Below, piece after piece: positions 14,131 to 21,393 of a stretch of 24,167 nucleotides of DNA. The position numbers were made by a program, and so were the translations under genes. The first letter of the stretch is position 1, and every line of letters starts with the position of its first letter. A model generated the notes under the pieces. The model made no database searches. It worked only from the letters and a program-made list of their open reading frames with translations, and was not told the DNA's origin. The stretch spans positions 1-24,167 of the forward strand of contig CAIVXW010000434.1 in the NCBI GenBank assembly GCA_903910005.1. The letters run 5' to 3'. This stretch comes from an uncultured Methylococcaceae bacterium (GTDB taxonomy: Bacteria; Pseudomonadota; Gammaproteobacteria; Methylococcales; Methylococcaceae).

Positions 14131-15711
14131 TTATTTGTCGGGCGTAAAGATCAGGCGATAGATTGACGTGGTACCACTGACCTCATTGCCCACCACCAGA
14201 AGGGGTTTACGGTTCGGGCTTTTGTCCGCCGGAATGAACGTCAACCCTTCAGGGCCCAGATCGCCCGCCGCCCGATTGGTCGTACCATCGGCCAGCAGGG
14301 TGTCGACCGTGAAATCGCGGGGATTAAAGTAATCAACGAAGCTGACCTGATACGGGTTGGTGACGTCGTATACCATGATTCCGCCCATTCGCTCCAGCCC
14401 GACGAAGGCATAGGTGTGGCCTTGAATCTCACCCAGGGCGATCCCTTCCGGTTCCGGCCCCTTGTCGTCGGAACGATTGTCCAGGGTGTCGTTTTCTTCG
14501 TGATTGCTGTTGAAGTTGTCAGGGAATCGGGCAGCGGTGGTGTTTTCAAAATCGGCTCCCGAGTCATAGACCAGGCCACCCCGGGCATTGCGGATGGAGA
14601 ATGAACGGGCACCGAAACTGTAAATCTGGTCAAAATCACCGTCACCGTCGGTATCGCCGCTGGCCAGGGTGGTTTTGAGACGGCCCAGGGCGGCATCGGT
14701 TTGCAGCGTGGCGGCGTCAGGAAACGCGACGGGATCCAGGGTGAGATCCTTGATGCGGGCTTCTTCGCTGTAGCCATCGTAATCCCGGCTGTCACCCTCG
14801 TTGGCTGTCACGATGAAGGTATCCCCCCGGTAACCAAAACTGCTGATTGAATCCGGCATGTACAACCCCTTGACCGGCCAGTTGGCGATATTGACGCCAC
14901 CGTCCTTGTCGCTTGCATCCAGTGCGTTGTCCGGTGTTGTGTGGTCTTTGCTGCCCAGCGGCTGGAGTTCCAGTACCCTGGCGTTACGGATGTCGATCAG
15001 TGCCAGGGCATTGGCCTCCTGCAGGGCTACCCAGGCGTGGCGGGAATCGACCGTGGTGATGTATTCAGGTTCCAGATCGCGTGATGCACTGGCATTAGGC
15101 CCGAAGATGCGGATGCCCTGGGCCCGAAGCTCGTCCTCACGACCGTCATAGGCACTAAAGTCAGCGGTACGAACCACTGCTTTTTTTACGCCGCGACGCA
15201 GGTCGATGATACTCACCGAACCCTCGGGATCTACCGTGTAATCGGCGTTGGGTTCGCCTTCGTTGGCCACCAGAACATAATTGCCATCCGGCGTGAAGGT
15301 CACCATGTCGGGCAGGGCACCGACCTTGACGGTGCCAACCAGCGACAGGTCAGCCGCCTGGTAAAACGCCACCAGGCCGGGTTCCTGCTTGTTGGCGGCT
15401 TCAATGGCCACTGCCACCAGCCCCTTGCGTACCGCCACACTGTTGGCACTGCCGCCCAGGGCGGTGGAATCAATGGTACCCACCGGTTTGGGGGCGGCCG
15501 GATTCTTGATGTCCAGCACTTCCACCATGGCAGCCTTGGCGTTGACTTTGAACAGGCGGCGGGTGTCGGCATCGTACGTGACGATTTCAGCGGCCCCTTC
15601 GTTATAAATTCCGGTATGGTGGCGTCCCACCAGCTTCATGGACAGCGAAGCGGCCTCAGTGCCGACGTTAAAGGCCAGGCCCAGGGCCAGTGCAATGGCG
15701 CGATGTTTCAT
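14131..15711 (-). CDS. Secreted choice-of-anchor I family protein
   Basis: A 526-residue exported protein with a Sec signal peptide (MKHRAIALALGLAFNVGTEA, cleavage likely near residues 20-22). The body matches the choice-of-anchor I domain, often mislabelled alkaline phosphatase, and looks like a beta-propeller: repeated blades with GTVKVGALPDMVTFTPDG, VLVANEGEPN, GSVSIIDL, YITTVDSRHAWVALQEANALALIDI, FIVTANEGDSRDYDGY, PEPEGIALGEI and YAFVGLERMGGIMVYDV. A calcium-binding-like DTDGDGDFD loop is present. No catalytic activity can be read off. The frame continues upstream to 15798, but the ATG at 15711 begins the signal peptide. No C-terminal anchor is evident, so the protein is probably periplasmic or released. 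It is separated from pmbA by 106 bases. Confidence 0.85.
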   Translation of the reverse strand: MKHRAIALALGLAFNVGTEAASLSMKLVGRHHTGIYNEGAAEIVTYDADTRRLFKVNAKAAMVEVLDIKNPAAPKPVGTIDSTALGGSANSVAVRKGLVAVAIEAANKQEPGLVAFYQAADLSLVGTVKVGALPDMVTFTPDGNYVLVANEGEPNADYTVDPEGSVSIIDLRRGVKKAVVRTADFSAYDGREDELRAQGIRIFGPNASASRDLEPEYITTVDSRHAWVALQEANALALIDIRNARVLELQPLGSKDHTTPDNALDASDKDGGVNIANWPVKGLYMPDSISSFGYRGDTFIVTANEGDSRDYDGYSEEARIKDLTLDPVAFPDAATLQTDAALGRLKTTLASGDTDGDGDFDQIYSFGARSFSIRNARGGLVYDSGADFENTTAARFPDNFNSNHEENDTLDNRSDDKGPEPEGIALGEIQGHTYAFVGLERMGGIMVYDVTNPYQVSFVDYFNPRDFTVDTLLADGTTNRAAGDLGPEGLTFIPADKSPNRKPLLVVGNEVSGTTSIYRLIFTPDK

Positions 15712-15817
15712 GGATTGTTCCCGTTGGTCGAGTGATTGACGAAAGGGAACACACATTAAGAGGCGATTGTTAAGGTCGTGAGACAGACAACCCGGCACCG
15801 TCAGGCCGTGGATGCAC

Positions 15818-17173
15818 TCACCCGTGGCCGGCTATCGTAATGCGGTCGAGCCAGATCGAACCGGTTCGGATCGAACTGCGCGGGTCGATGTCGTTACCGA
15901 TGGCGACCAGTCCGCAGTACATGTCCCTGAGATTGCCGGCAATGGTAAATTCCTCGACCGGATGACTGATCTGGCCCTTTTCGACCCAAAAGCCTGCCGC
16001 GCCGCGAGAGTAATCCCCCGTAACGATATTGACCCCTTGTCCCATCAGTTCGGTGACCAGCAGGCCGGTATCCATCTGTTGCAGCAATTCGGTCAGGGAG
16101 GCGGAACCGGTTCTGACCAGAATATTGTGTACCCCGCCCGCATTGCCGGTGGTTTCCATGCCGAGTTTGCGGGCTGAATAGCTGCTCAGAATGTAGGATT
16201 CGAGTACGCCGTCACGGACGATTGAATGGGGTCGGGTTGCCACGCCTTCGGAATCATAGGGGGCACTCGCCAGTCCCCGGGGGATATGGGGCGATTCCTC
16301 AATCTGGACGAAGGCCGGAAAAACCGCTTTGCCCAGATGATCCAGCAGGAAGGTCGATTTGCGGTAGAGGTTGCCACCCCGAATGGCTCCGAGAAAATGC
16401 CCCACCAGGCTTCCGGCCACATCGGCTGCAAAAATGACCGGGCACTGTCTGGAACCCAGCGGTCTGGCTCCCAGCCGTCGCAGGGTGCGTTCAGCCGCCT
16501 GCCGTCCTACTGCTTCGGGGGCTTCCAGAGCCTTGGCCTCGCGGGCCACCGTCCACCAGTCATCCCGCTGCATTTCCTCACCGCGTTGACCGATCACCGA
16601 GCAACTCAGGCTGTGACGACTGGTGGCATAGCCGTGCAAAAAACCCAGCGAATTGCCCAGCACCCGCATGCCTTCAAAAGTATTGAGGCTGGCTCCTTCC
16701 GAGTTGCGTATTTCATAGTGGTGACCCAGCGCGGCATTTTCACAGGCCAGCGTCAGGGCGATGGCCTCCTGGGCTTCCAGCGACCAGGGGTGGTAGAGAT
16801 CAAGTTCGGGAAATTCAGTCGCCAGCCGGTTGGCATCCGGCAAACCGCCGTAAGGGTCTTCGGCGGCGTAACGGGCAATGCGGCAGGCGGCCTGCACGGC
16901 CTCCCGCATGGCGTCACGGCTGATGTCGGAGGTACTGGCACTGCCTTTGCGCTGACCGATGTAAACCGTGATGCCCAGTCCCCGGCTACGGTGGTGTTCG
17001 ATGGTTTCGACCTCGCCCAGTCGCGAGGTGACGGACAAACCCTGTTCGATGCTGGCACCGGCTTCGGCACCGGTCGCGCCCTGACAGCGGGCTTCTTCCA
17101 GGCATTCGGTGATGAGGCTACGCAAACTGTTCAGCGCGGCCTGACCCTGTTCCGGGGTTGAGGATTCCTGCAT
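15818..17173 (-). CDS. pmbA: Metalloprotease PmbA (TldE)
   Basis: Subunit of the TldD/TldE (PmbA) zinc protease, which processes peptides such as microcin B17 and degrades CcdA in E. coli. TldD carries the metal site and PmbA the partner fold. The 451-residue product is close to E. coli PmbA (450). Family segments: SRLGEVETIEHHRSRGLGITVYIGQRKGSASTSD, ARYAAEDPYGGLPD, PVIFAADVAGSLVGHFLGAIRGGNLYRKSTFLLDHLG, GLASAPYDSEGVATRP, YILSSYSARKLGMETTGNAGGVHN, and VTGDYSRGAAGFWVEKGQI near the end. I chose the ATG at 17173 because AGGAG lies 7 bases upstream; the frame extends 33 codons further without family similarity. No tldD is in the window. Confidence 0.95.
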   Translation of the reverse strand: MQESSTPEQGQAALNSLRSLITECLEEARCQGATGAEAGASIEQGLSVTSRLGEVETIEHHRSRGLGITVYIGQRKGSASTSDISRDAMREAVQAACRIARYAAEDPYGGLPDANRLATEFPELDLYHPWSLEAQEAIALTLACENAALGHHYEIRNSEGASLNTFEGMRVLGNSLGFLHGYATSRHSLSCSVIGQRGEEMQRDDWWTVAREAKALEAPEAVGRQAAERTLRRLGARPLGSRQCPVIFAADVAGSLVGHFLGAIRGGNLYRKSTFLLDHLGKAVFPAFVQIEESPHIPRGLASAPYDSEGVATRPHSIVRDGVLESYILSSYSARKLGMETTGNAGGVHNILVRTGSASLTELLQQMDTGLLVTELMGQGVNIVTGDYSRGAAGFWVEKGQISHPVEEFTIAGNLRDMYCGLVAIGNDIDPRSSIRTGSIWLDRITIAGHG

Positions 17174-17249
17174 GGTATGCTCCTGTGTGGTTGTTTGGGG
17201 GGAAATCAGGGAGAAACCCGGGATGCGTGCCGCCGGGCGCGGCATGGGT

Positions 17250-17999
17250 TCACGGGGGTGATTCGACCGCAAGGGCGGTCATCCGGAAACCCTCGGCAGT
17301 CCAGCACAGTACCTGTTCCTGGCCGTCCCATTCAGGCAGGACGATGCGGCGGGTTCGGGCCGGACTGGCGACCGGCTGGTTGAGTCCGGGCCGATGGGTG
17401 TGACCGTGTATCAGGATGGACACGGCATGGGTCTGCAGGGTGGTTTCAACCGTATCAAGATTGACGTCCATGATCGCACCGGACTTGCCGCGCTGATCCA
17501 GCCGACTTTTCAGGCGATACCAGCGCGCATGGAGTCGGCGCAGCCACAGCGGTTTGCCCAGGGCGTACTCCCGCCATGCCGGTGTACGTACCCGGCAACG
17601 GGCCGCCTGGTATTGCACGTCGTCGGTACAGAGCAGGTCACCGTGCATGAGCAATACCCGCTGGCCGTATGCCTCAACGGTGTGGTAATCGTCCAGCAGA
17701 CTTACGCCGGTGGCCCGGGCAAAGGCGGAACCGAGCAGAAAATCCCGGTTACCGGGCTGAAACGCCACCCGGGTGCCCCCGGCGGTGAGTTGGCCGAGGG
17801 CGTGTCGTACCCGGTCATTGGGGGCGGCCAGATCGTCATCTCCGAGGTAGGCGTCGAACAGATCGCCCAGGATATACAGGCATCCGGCCGTGCTGGCCCG
17901 CCCTTTAATGAACCGGACGAACCGGTCAGTGGTGGCGGGACGGGCCGACGACAGATGCAGATCGGAGATGAACAGGATTTCGTCAGTGAGCGGTTTCAA
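17250..17999 (-). CDS. lpxH: UDP-2,3-diacylglucosamine diphosphatase LpxH
   Basis: Calcineurin-like metallophosphoesterase that hydrolyses UDP-2,3-diacylglucosamine to lipid X in lipid A synthesis, peripheral to the inner membrane. Metal-binding motifs are complete: ISDLHLS (D13, H15), GDLFDAYLGDDD, GNRDFLLG, LLMHGDLLCTDD and ILIHGHTHRPG; the CTDDxxYQ and MDVN segments are typical of LpxH. About 249 residues with the start used here, a TTG at 17999 that overlaps the preceding cyclophilin gene by 17 bases. An ATG at 18041 would add 14 residues and overlap by 59 bases; neither start has a strong ribosome-binding site. Function is secure, the start is not. The ppiB-lpxH pairing is also found in E. 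coli. Confidence 0.93.
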   Translation of the reverse strand: MKPLTDEILFISDLHLSSARPATTDRFVRFIKGRASTAGCLYILGDLFDAYLGDDDLAAPNDRVRHALGQLTAGGTRVAFQPGNRDFLLGSAFARATGVSLLDDYHTVEAYGQRVLLMHGDLLCTDDVQYQAARCRVRTPAWREYALGKPLWLRRLHARWYRLKSRLDQRGKSGAIMDVNLDTVETTLQTHAVSILIHGHTHRPGLNQPVASPARTRRIVLPEWDGQEQVLCWTAEGFRMTALAVESPP

Positions 18000-18582
18000 T
18001 GATGCCAGCCTGTTCCAGCACGATGGGGGTTTTGGGAACATCGCTGGGCATGGGCCCGCCGCGACCGGTCGGGATGGTTGCCATCTGGTCGATCACGGCC
18101 ATACCTTCGACTACTTCGCCAAACACGGCATATCCCCATCCTTGCGGGGTGGGGTTTTTGTAGTCCAGGAAGGCATTGTCGGCAAAATTGATGAAAAACT
18201 GGGCCGTGGCTGACTGTGGATCGTTGGTGCGAGCCATGGCGATGGTACCGCGCCTGTTTTTGAGGCCGTTGTCTGCCTCATTTTTAATGGGGGCGTGGGT
18301 GGGTTTCTGGGCAAAATCGGTGTTGAAACCGCCGCCCTGTGCCATGAATCCCGGAATCACCCGGTGGAACAGGGTGCCGTCGTAATGGCCTTCGCGGACA
18401 TAGGTCAGAAAATTACTGACAGTCGCCGGTGCCTTTTCGGCGTCCAGTTTGAGTACCACATCGCCGAGACTGGTGTGGAATTTAACGTAAGGGGCCGATG
18501 CATCGGTCATGTTGGGCTTCTCCAGGGCTTGGGCGGTAAGGGTACAGAGGCTTAGAGCCAAAAGGTAACAGGGTTTGAGCAT
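17983..18582 (-). CDS. ppiB: PpiB-like peptidyl-prolyl cis-trans isomerase (cyclophilin), possibly dual-start
   Basis: Cyclophilin that speeds cis-trans isomerisation of prolyl bonds. The core shows FHRVIPGFMAQGGGF, IKNEADNGLKNRRGTIAMART, SATAQFFINFADNAFLD, QGWGYAVFGEVVEGM and VPKTPIVLE, closest to cytosolic E. coli PpiB and in the same place next to lpxH. The 199-residue frame, however, starts with a Sec-like signal peptide (MLKPCYLLALSLCTLTAQA), which would send it to the periplasm. An internal ATG at 18510, with GGAG 9 bases ahead of it, would give a 175-residue cytosolic PpiB. The upstream ATG at 18582 has only GAAGAG-like sequence before it. Either start, or both, could be used. It is co-directional with and overlaps lpxH. 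Confidence 0.92.
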   Translation of the reverse strand: MLKPCYLLALSLCTLTAQALEKPNMTDASAPYVKFHTSLGDVVLKLDAEKAPATVSNFLTYVREGHYDGTLFHRVIPGFMAQGGGFNTDFAQKPTHAPIKNEADNGLKNRRGTIAMARTNDPQSATAQFFINFADNAFLDYKNPTPQGWGYAVFGEVVEGMAVIDQMATIPTGRGGPMPSDVPKTPIVLEQAGIIETAH

Positions 18583-18693
18583 GAATGATCTCTTCTGCCG
18601 TTGACAAACAACCCGGTGCGTTCAGGTTGTACGCCGGGTCGGCAATCCTACAGAGTTTTGCGTCTGGTTTTCAAGGCGTAATGAAACGGCAAA

Positions 18694-18713
18694 CGCCCGC
18701 TCGAGGGCGGGCG
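18694..18713 (-). terminator. Probable terminator of terD-terB
   Basis: Perfect 7-base stem CGCCCGC/GCGGGCG with a 6-base loop, 40 bases after the terB stop. On the minus strand it is followed by TTTGCCGTTT, a broken T-rich tract. It would end the leftward ter transcript before the cyclophilin gene. The rest of the 170-base gap (18583-18752) holds only an imperfect ACCCGG/CCGGGT inverted repeat (18611-18639) and no clear promoter. Confidence 0.55.
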
Positions 18714-18752
18714 CAGGCCGGAAATACCGATGGATGAACCGGTCGATCAGTC

Positions 18753-19208
18753 TCAACCCAGTTCAAAATCACCGGGATTCAGGTTGAGTTCTGCGGCAAT
18801 TTTGCGGGCCACGTGACGTTCCCCGTCGTCGAAGGTGCCGTCGGAGCAGGCGATGCAGATGATGAGGCGCATGATCAGGCGGGCGGCGTCGGTGTTGGTC
18901 TTCATTTTGCCCAGGGCTTCAAACACCCGGGCTTCGCCCAGATCCCGGTCAAATTCAATTCGGGCTACGGTGTCATTGAAGGTTTCAACCAGTTCCTTGC
19001 TGCTGAAAACCGACAGCGGGTCATAATTTTCAATGAATCGCATCATTTTCTGCTTCTCTTCCGATGTGATGGTGCCGTCTGCCATGGCAATCAACACCGA
19101 GCCACCGATGGCAGCATTGAGAAAATCACGATTTTTGAACTTGAGTGCCTCGGTTTTCAGTTCGTCGGCTTTTTGTTTGAGGGTATTGAAGAAATCCTGA
19201 AAGCTCAT
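18753..19208 (-). CDS. terB: Tellurite-resistance family protein TerB
   Basis: A 151-residue cytoplasmic or membrane-associated alpha-helical protein of the TerB family, part of ter stress systems linked to tellurite, colicin and phage tolerance; the biochemical role is not settled. Two internally related halves carry acidic metal-binding loops, MADGTITSEEKQ (around 42-53) and CSDGTFDDGERH (around 126-137), as in KpTerB. The N-terminus MSFQDFFNTLKQKADELKTEALKFKNRDFLNA is typical. GGGAG lies 7 bases before the ATG. Between terD and terB is a 57-base spacer with degenerate 7-base tandem units. Only terD and terB are present; terA, terC, terE and terZ are absent here. Confidence 0.92.
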   Translation of the reverse strand: MSFQDFFNTLKQKADELKTEALKFKNRDFLNAAIGGSVLIAMADGTITSEEKQKMMRFIENYDPLSVFSSKELVETFNDTVARIEFDRDLGEARVFEALGKMKTNTDAARLIMRLIICIACSDGTFDDGERHVARKIAAELNLNPGDFELG

Positions 19209-19221
19209 GATGGGTCTCCCG

Positions 19222-19256
19222 ATGGGTAATGGGTAAAAGGTAAAGTGAAATGAGGG
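19222..19256. repeat. Degenerate heptamer tandem repeat before terB
   Basis: Five consecutive 7-base units with drifting sequence, ranging from two exact ATGGGTA copies through AAAGGTA to ATGAGGG. They lie in the terD-terB spacer, just upstream of the terB ribosome-binding site. The period matches that of the repeats before galE. Confidence 0.55.
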
Positions 19257-19265
19257 GCCAGAGGC

Positions 19266-19862
19266 TCACAGATGAGCGACGATTTGAGGCAGCAACTGGT
19301 CGAAAGTTCGGCCCTGGCCGGCTTCACCGATGGCGTGCATCTTCCACTCATCATTGTGTCGATACAATTTGGTCATGATCATGGCGGTGTGGTTGCCCTG
19401 ACAGCTCAGGTCGTAACGGGCGATTTCGCTGCGGTTGCTGCCATTGACAATCCGGCAGAAGGCATTGCGTACCCGGGAGAAATCCTGCCCGGTGTAATTA
19501 CTGACGGTAAATACCAGGCTTTTGATCCGGGCCGGTACCGCAGTCAGATCCACCATGATCTGCTCGTCGTCGCCGTCACCTTCTCCGGTGCGGTTATCGC
19601 CACTGTGACGGATGCTGCCATCCTGACTGGCCAGTTGCCGGAACCAGACGACGTCCTGCGGCTCGCCGGACTCATCAAACAAAATGCAGGAGGCATCCAG
19701 GTCAATGGCCTCCTGGTCACCGCCCCCGAACAGGCCGCCGAGAAATCCCCGGCCTGCCGGTGGGCTCGAATCCCAGCCCAGCCCCATTACAATGCGGGAC
19801 AAACTGCCACCGGCTTCTTTTTCCAGCGAAATTTTCTGGCCTTTCTGTAAACTCACGCTCAT
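19266..19862 (-). CDS. terD: TerD family stress protein
   Basis: A 198-residue calcium-binding protein of the TerD family (tellurium resistance, also CABP and general stress proteins). Visible landmarks: MSVSLQKGQKISLEKE at the start, VMGLGWD, the DLDASCILFDESG calcium-site strand, DGSIRHSGDNRTGEGDGDDEQI, the signature metal-binding loop, and VFTVSNYTGQDFSRVRNAFCRIVN. A glycine-rich insertion (GFLGGLFGGGDQ, about 39-50) after GLGWDSSPPAGR is common in a subset of TerD proteins. It lies 50 bases after dapE on the same strand and 57 bases before terB, so transcription may pass from dapE into terD-terB, although no promoter was found that settles this. Function in the cell is a stress role by family only. 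Confidence 0.93.
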   Translation of the reverse strand: MSVSLQKGQKISLEKEAGGSLSRIVMGLGWDSSPPAGRGFLGGLFGGGDQEAIDLDASCILFDESGEPQDVVWFRQLASQDGSIRHSGDNRTGEGDGDDEQIMVDLTAVPARIKSLVFTVSNYTGQDFSRVRNAFCRIVNGSNRSEIARYDLSCQGNHTAMIMTKLYRHNDEWKMHAIGEAGQGRTFDQLLPQIVAHL

Positions 19863-19912
19863 GGTTGGGTATAGCCTCTTGGTTGTGTAATGAAGGGGTG
19901 ATCGAATCCGGC

Positions 19913-21043
19913 CTATTCCACCAGCAGATTAACCATGATCTGGTGATAAAGATCGGTCAGGGTCTCCAGTTCCTCGACCGCAATGCACTCATTGACCTTG
20001 TGAATGGTGGCATTGCAGGGACCCAGTTCCACCACCTCGGCCCCGGTCGGTGCTACAAAGCGACCGTCCGAGGTACCGCCGCCGGTGTCGAGTCGGGCGG
20101 TTCGGTTGTGTAACAGCCGGAGGGCGTCCTGGGTCGCCTTGATGAGGGTGGTGCGGCTGGTCAGGAACGGTGCCCCTGACAAACGCCATTCCAGTTGGTA
20201 GCTGACACCGTGCCGCTCCAGAATGGCTTCCACCCGCTGGCGGATGTCGGCTTCGGTGAGGGCTGTCGAATAGCGAAAATTGAACAGCAGCTCCAGTTGG
20301 CCGGGGATGACGTTTTCGGCTCCGGTACCGGCATGAATGTTCGATACCTGGAATGAGGTGGGCGGGAAGAAATGATTGCCTTCATCCCAGCGTTCGTTGC
20401 AGAGTTCGGCCAGGGCCGGTGCCAGTCGGTGAATCGGATTATCAGCCTTGTCAGGGTAAGCCACGTGGCCCTGAACCCCCGCTACCTGCAGGGTTCCACA
20501 CAGCGAACCGCGCCGCCCCACCCGGATGACATCGCCCGTGGCGGTGGCACTGGACGGTTCTCCCACCAGGCACCAGTCGATTTTTTCGCCCCGGGCCGCG
20601 AAGCTCTCCATCACCCTGACGATGCCGTCGGTGGCCATACCTTCCTCGTCACTGGTCAGCAGCAGGGCCACCGAACCCCGGTGATCGGGATACTGGTTGA
20701 CGAAACGGGCCAGGGCGATTGTCATGGCAGCGACGCCGCCCTTCATGTCGGCGGCTCCCCGGCCGTACAACAGGCCGTCACGAATCACCGGCTCGAACGG
20801 TGGTGAATCCCACTGTGCCAGCGGGCCGGGCGGCACCACGTCGGTATGACCCAGGAAAACCAGCAGCGGGGCGTCCTCTCCGTGCTTCAGGTAAATGTTG
20901 CGGGTCAGGCCAAAATCCAGCCACTCGACCGAGAAACCGGCCGGTTGCAGGCAGGCAGCCAGAATATCCATGCAGCCAGCATCGTCCGGGGTTACCGAAG
21001 GGCGGCGCAGCAGGTCAAGGGTGAGCGTCAAGGTGTCAGTCAT
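19913..21043 (-). CDS. dapE: Succinyl-diaminopimelate desuccinylase DapE
   Basis: Zinc aminohydrolase of the M20 family that converts N-succinyl-LL-diaminopimelate to LL-diaminopimelate and succinate, for lysine and peptidoglycan synthesis. The 376-residue product is full length (E. coli 375). Motifs: LLRRPSVTPDDAGCMDILA, metal ligand FLGHTDVVPPGPLAQW, YGRGAADMKGGVAAM, the catalytic glutamate segment LLTSDEEGMATDG, GEPSSATATGDVIRVGRRGS, and TGGGTSDGRFVAPTGAEVVELGPCNATIHKVNE with the last metal histidine. Its ATG overlaps the stop of the preceding reductase gene as ATGA, indicating translational coupling, and the pair is conserved in enterics (yffB-dapE). Confidence 0.97.
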   Translation of the reverse strand: MTDTLTLTLDLLRRPSVTPDDAGCMDILAACLQPAGFSVEWLDFGLTRNIYLKHGEDAPLLVFLGHTDVVPPGPLAQWDSPPFEPVIRDGLLYGRGAADMKGGVAAMTIALARFVNQYPDHRGSVALLLTSDEEGMATDGIVRVMESFAARGEKIDWCLVGEPSSATATGDVIRVGRRGSLCGTLQVAGVQGHVAYPDKADNPIHRLAPALAELCNERWDEGNHFFPPTSFQVSNIHAGTGAENVIPGQLELLFNFRYSTALTEADIRQRVEAILERHGVSYQLEWRLSGAPFLTSRTTLIKATQDALRLLHNRTARLDTGGGTSDGRFVAPTGAEVVELGPCNATIHKVNECIAVEELETLTDLYHQIMVNLLVE

Positions 21044-21393
21044 GGGCGTTCGGTGCCGGATTGCGGGGTAAAACCAATCAAAACCTCATCGCCCCGTACC
21101 ATGACGGGACGCTTGATGAGGGCAGGATATTCGAGCATGAGGGCCAGTGCCCGGGCCGGGGTCAGATCGGCCTTGAGGCTGGCATCCAGTTGCCGCCAGG
21201 TGGTGCCGCGACGATTGATGAGTGCTTCGTAACCCATCCGCCCGATCAGGGTTTGCAGCCAGTCGGGGTCGAGACCGTCCTTGCGGAAATCGTGAAAGCG
21301 ATAGGGTTGGCCCTGTTCGTCCAGCCAGTTTCGGGCTTTTTTACAGGTGCTGCAGGTGGCGATGCCGTAGAGTATTGTCTGGCTGGATGTCAT
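21040..21393 (-). CDS. ArsC/Spx family reductase-like protein (YffB type)
   Basis: A 117-residue protein of the ArsC/Spx thioredoxin-like superfamily, equivalent by position to E. coli YffB next to dapE. The start YGIATCSTCKKARNWLDEQG holds C14 and C17 in a CxxC motif, followed by YRFHDFRKDGLDPDWLQTLI, RRGTTWRQLD and LEYPALIKRPVMVRGDEVLIGF with the RP motif of the fold. E. coli YffB, as I recall it, has only the first cysteine (CDTIKK), so this protein looks more able to form an intramolecular disulfide. Arsenate reduction is not indicated by context. The stop overlaps dapE and the start overlaps the DUF2726 gene, both as ATGA, so the three genes form one coupled operon. Exact function is unknown. 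Confidence 0.9.
   Translation of the reverse strand: MTSSQTILYGIATCSTCKKARNWLDEQGQPYRFHDFRKDGLDPDWLQTLIGRMGYEALINRRGTTWRQLDASLKADLTPARALALMLEYPALIKRPVMVRGDEVLIGFTPQSGTERP

Noticed and set aside
16226..17161. 311-codon plus-strand frame opposite pmbA
   Set aside because: Antisense shadow; pmbA is clearly the coding strand.
18601..18606. Perfect TTGACA on the plus strand
   Set aside because: No -10 box at 16-18 bases and no plus-strand gene downstream; probably chance.
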